Assembly: GCA_023386455.1 (NCBI GenBank)
Contig: JAEWJO010000704.1
Span: 1 to 6,811 of the forward strand
DNA: 6,811 nt
Origin: Pseudomonadota bacterium
Lineage (GTDB): Bacteria; Myxococcota_A; Polyangia; Haliangiales; Haliangiaceae
Direction: 5' to 3'
Under the pieces are notes generated by a model. It did not search any database. It saw only the letters and a program-made list of their open reading frames with translations, and was not told the origin of the DNA. The first letter of the stretch is position 1, and every line of letters starts with the position of its first letter. This document shows positions 4,872-6,811 of this stretch, piece after piece. A program made the translations under genes and the position numbers.

Positions 4872-6811
4872 TTAGAACGTGTACGACATGGTTCCAAAGA
4901 CGGTGGTTCCCTCCGTCTTCGGAATCGTCGGAACGTCGGAGTCGTCGCGCGCGATCTCGGGCAGCTCGACGTCGGTGCCGAGCAGGTTGTGCGCGCTGAG
5001 CGCGAGCTCGAGCTTCTCCGTCGGGCGGAACATCACCTGAGCGTTCAGGAGCGTGTACCTCGGCGCGTCTTCCCAGCGGCTGAGGTGCTTCACCGAGCCG
5101 CTGAACGCGAGCTGCTTCGTGACGGTCGCCAGGAATCCGAGCGTCGCCTGACGGTCGTACGCGAACTTGAAGTCCTGCTCGGTGCCGTCGCCCGGATCCT
5201 GCTTCGCGCGGAAGATCCACGAGTAGCCGGCGAAGCCCTCGATCCGGCTCGCGACCTGGAACTTGCCCCATGCCTCGATGCCGTCGAACGTCACGTCACC
5301 GACGTTCTGGTTCTGGCTGCGCGTGTCCGGCGCCGCGAGACGAACGCGGGTGATCTTGTCGTCGATCTTCTGGTGGAACAGGTCGAGGTTCAGGTTGAAG
5401 TACTTGCCCTTGTAGGTGCCGGCGAGATCGAACGAGGTGCTCTTCTCGGGCTTCAGGTCGGGGCTGCCGACCACCTGCGCAGAGCTCGCTTCCTTCTCGA
5501 AGTACGTCGGCGCGCGGAACGACTGGCCGAAGATGCCCTTCACGACGAACGCCTTGTGCGGCTTGTAGACGACCGCGGCGCGCGGAGACAGGTTCTGCAG
5601 CTTCACCGAGCCGTCGACGGCGTCGTACATCGACAGGTAGTAGCGAGCGCCGTAGAACACGCTCAGCGGCTTCTGGATCTTCACCTCGCCGTTCGCGTAC
5701 AGCGCGGCGGTGTACGTCGGCCGGTTGTCCTTGCCTACGTCGTACATCCCGATGTCGCCCTGGAAGCGGCGCGCCTTCTGGTACTCGAGCTGCGTGCCGA
5801 TCGTCACCGAGGTCCACGGCGCCGGCGTGAGATAGACGTCGGCCTCGGCCTGCGTCTGCTTCGCCGAGTAGTACCAGACGCCGTTCGTGATGTCCTTGTC
5901 GAGGCGCCACTGGAAGTACGACAGGCGCGTCGAGAGCGACGCCATCTTGTTCAGCTTCGTCTCGTAGCCACCGGTGACGAGCCAGCCCGATTCGACGTTG
6001 CCTTCCGGCTTCGGGAACTTCGTGCCCGCGGGGTCGGTGACGATCGGGAACCCGCGCGTCTTCACGCTCGGTGCGTCGCGCTCGAACTGCTGGACGCGGG
6101 CAACGAAGCCCTTGTAGCCGAGCGTGGCGATGACGGAGTGCGCCTCGAGGCTCTTCTTCAGGCCGAGCTCGTTGCCCTTCTCGTCGATGAACACGAGCGG
6201 CTCGCCGGTCGTCGACGTGCTGTCGACGAACACGCTCGCGGTGACGTCGTCGTACTTCTTGTAGAACGCCGCCTCGCTGTGCATCGTGTTGAAGCGACCG
6301 AGGCGGAGCATCAGGCTCGCGGTGTCCTTGTCCTTCGTGCGGATGTCGATCACCGCGCTGATCGCGTTCGTGCCGTAGAGCACCGAGTTGGAGCCCTTGA
6401 CGATCTCGATCTGCTTGATCGCCGAGAGCGGGATCGAGAGGAAGTCGAAGCTGCCGTCGTAGGGGCGATAGATCGGGACGCCGTCGAGCAGCAGCAGCGT
6501 GTTCGTCTGGTAGTTGACGAGCGTGTTGCCGCGGACCGTCGTCGTCGTGAACGTGTTGCCCTCGCCGTTGATCGACGAGAGTCCGACCGCATACTCGAGG
6601 ACTTCCTCGAGCGTGTTGAACCCGAGCCACGAGATCTCGCGGGCGGTGATGACCTGAACGACCGCGGGCGCCTCGCTCTCGAGCTCTGGCTTCTTGCTCG
6701 GCGCGACGACCTCGACGTTCAGCAGGTCCTCGAGGCTCATCTCCGACAGCGCATCGATCGATGCGGGGTCGGCGGGTTCCGCCGGCGCAGGATCGGTGGC
6801 GGGTGCAGGGT
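4872..6811 (-). CDS. TonB-dependent outer-membrane receptor (5' end outside window)
   Basis: Gated outer-membrane beta-barrel that imports a scarce ligand using TonB energy. The frame is open to the window edge: a Pro/Ala/Asp-rich stretch (PAPATDPAPAEPADPA) precedes SLEDLLNVEVVAPSKKPE, the usual lead-in of this family, so the ATG at 6740 is internal and the signal peptide lies beyond 6811. Counting from that ATG: plug domain about 22-136, with LLLLDGVPIY (82-91) and VKGSNSVLYGTNAISAVIDI (114-133). The barrel covers about 140-622, with FRAP at 408-411, SPDLKPE at 426-432, DGIEAWG at 486-492 and LNAQVMFRP near 565. It ends in GTMSYTF, with the terminal phenylalanine expected of an outer-membrane barrel. 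The stop is TAA. The substrate cannot be read from the sequence; the BtuB/CirA-like plug fits siderophore, heme, corrinoid or other ligands. A ligand serving the nearby cytochrome, such as iron or heme, is possible but unproven. Confidence 0.96.
   Translation of the reverse strand, partial: PAPATDPAPAEPADPASIDALSEMSLEDLLNVEVVAPSKKPELESEAPAVVQVITAREISWLGFNTLEEVLEYAVGLSSINGEGNTFTTTTVRGNTLVNYQTNTLLLLDGVPIYRPYDGSFDFLSIPLSAIKQIEIVKGSNSVLYGTNAISAVIDIRTKDKDTASLMLRLGRFNTMHSEAAFYKKYDDVTASVFVDSTSTTGEPLVFIDEKGNELGLKKSLEAHSVIATLGYKGFVARVQQFERDAPSVKTRGFPIVTDPAGTKFPKPEGNVESGWLVTGGYETKLNKMASLSTRLSYFQWRLDKDITNGVWYYSAKQTQAEADVYLTPAPWTSVTIGTQLEYQKARRFQGDIGMYDVGKDNRPTYTAALYANGEVKIQKPLSVFYGARYYLSMYDAVDGSVKLQNLSPRAAVVYKPHKAFVVKGIFGQSFRAPTYFEKEASSAQVVGSPDLKPEKSTSFDLAGTYKGKYFNLNLDLFHQKIDDKITRVRLAAPDTRSQNQNVGDVTFDGIEAWGKFQVASRIEGFAGYSWIFRAKQDPGDGTEQDFKFAYDRQATLGFLATVTKQLAFSGSVKHLSRWEDAPRYTLLNAQVMFRPTEKLELALSAHNLLGTDVELPEIARDDSDVPTIPKTEGTTVFGTMSYTF

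Noticed and set aside
4872..6740. Receptor gene starting at the ATG at 6740
   Set aside because: The frame stays open to 6811 with a Pro/Ala-rich linker, and SLEDLLNVEV normally follows a signal peptide; starting here would leave an outer-membrane protein without export.
6751..6764. Perfect 14-bp palindrome GCATCGATCGATGC inside the receptor gene
   Set aside because: It is in coding sequence (encoding part of ASIDA), and CGATCGAT-type strings also occur at 1386, 3432, 3573 and 4804, so it looks like a local sequence preference rather than a site.

Overview
The window is GC-rich bacterial DNA (roughly 60-65% GC by eye), and every gene I can support is on the minus strand. The organism is Gram-negative: there is a TonB-dependent outer-membrane receptor, a lipoprotein-type multiheme cytochrome c and a two-component histidine kinase. 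GC content, gene style and the mix of families suggest a Myxococcota or other 'deltaproteobacterial' lineage. That is an impression, since no taxonomic marker is present.

In transcription order (right to left): (1) 6811-4872, a TonB-dependent receptor whose start and signal peptide lie outside the window. (2) A 249-bp gap (4871-4623) with three inverted repeats and a possible promoter; one repeat is a plausible terminator for the receptor. (3) 4622-3591, an exported DUF3616-family protein. (4) A 239-bp gap (3590-3352) with a clear intrinsic terminator and a small stem-loop element that also occurs in the previous gap. (5) 3351-1624, a putative surface lipoprotein with about 440 residues of non-heme domain and five clustered heme c motifs, one of them the rare CX3CH type. 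(6) 1603-443, a cytoplasmic FIST-domain sensor. (7) 443-1, the N-terminal part of a soluble histidine kinase, cut by the window edge.

Genes 5-7 look like one operon. The cytochrome and FIST genes are 20 nt apart, with the FIST ribosome binding site just after the cytochrome stop. FIST and kinase overlap by one base (TGATG). The kinase has no visible sensor domain or membrane segment before its HisKA domain, only a likely coiled coil, so the FIST protein is the obvious candidate for its sensory subunit. This matches the known pairing of the FIST-family heme protein NosP (nitric-oxide sensing) with the kinase NahK. Adding a multiheme cytochrome in the same transcript suggests a redox- or NO-linked respiratory sensing unit. 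That is inference.

The least explained signal is a pair of small elements, each about 165 bases upstream of the start codon of genes 3 and 5. Both read CTCG, a 5-bp arm, AAAAC, the complementary arm, then (A/T)CG. The arms differ between the copies but stay fully complementary, which looks like covariation.
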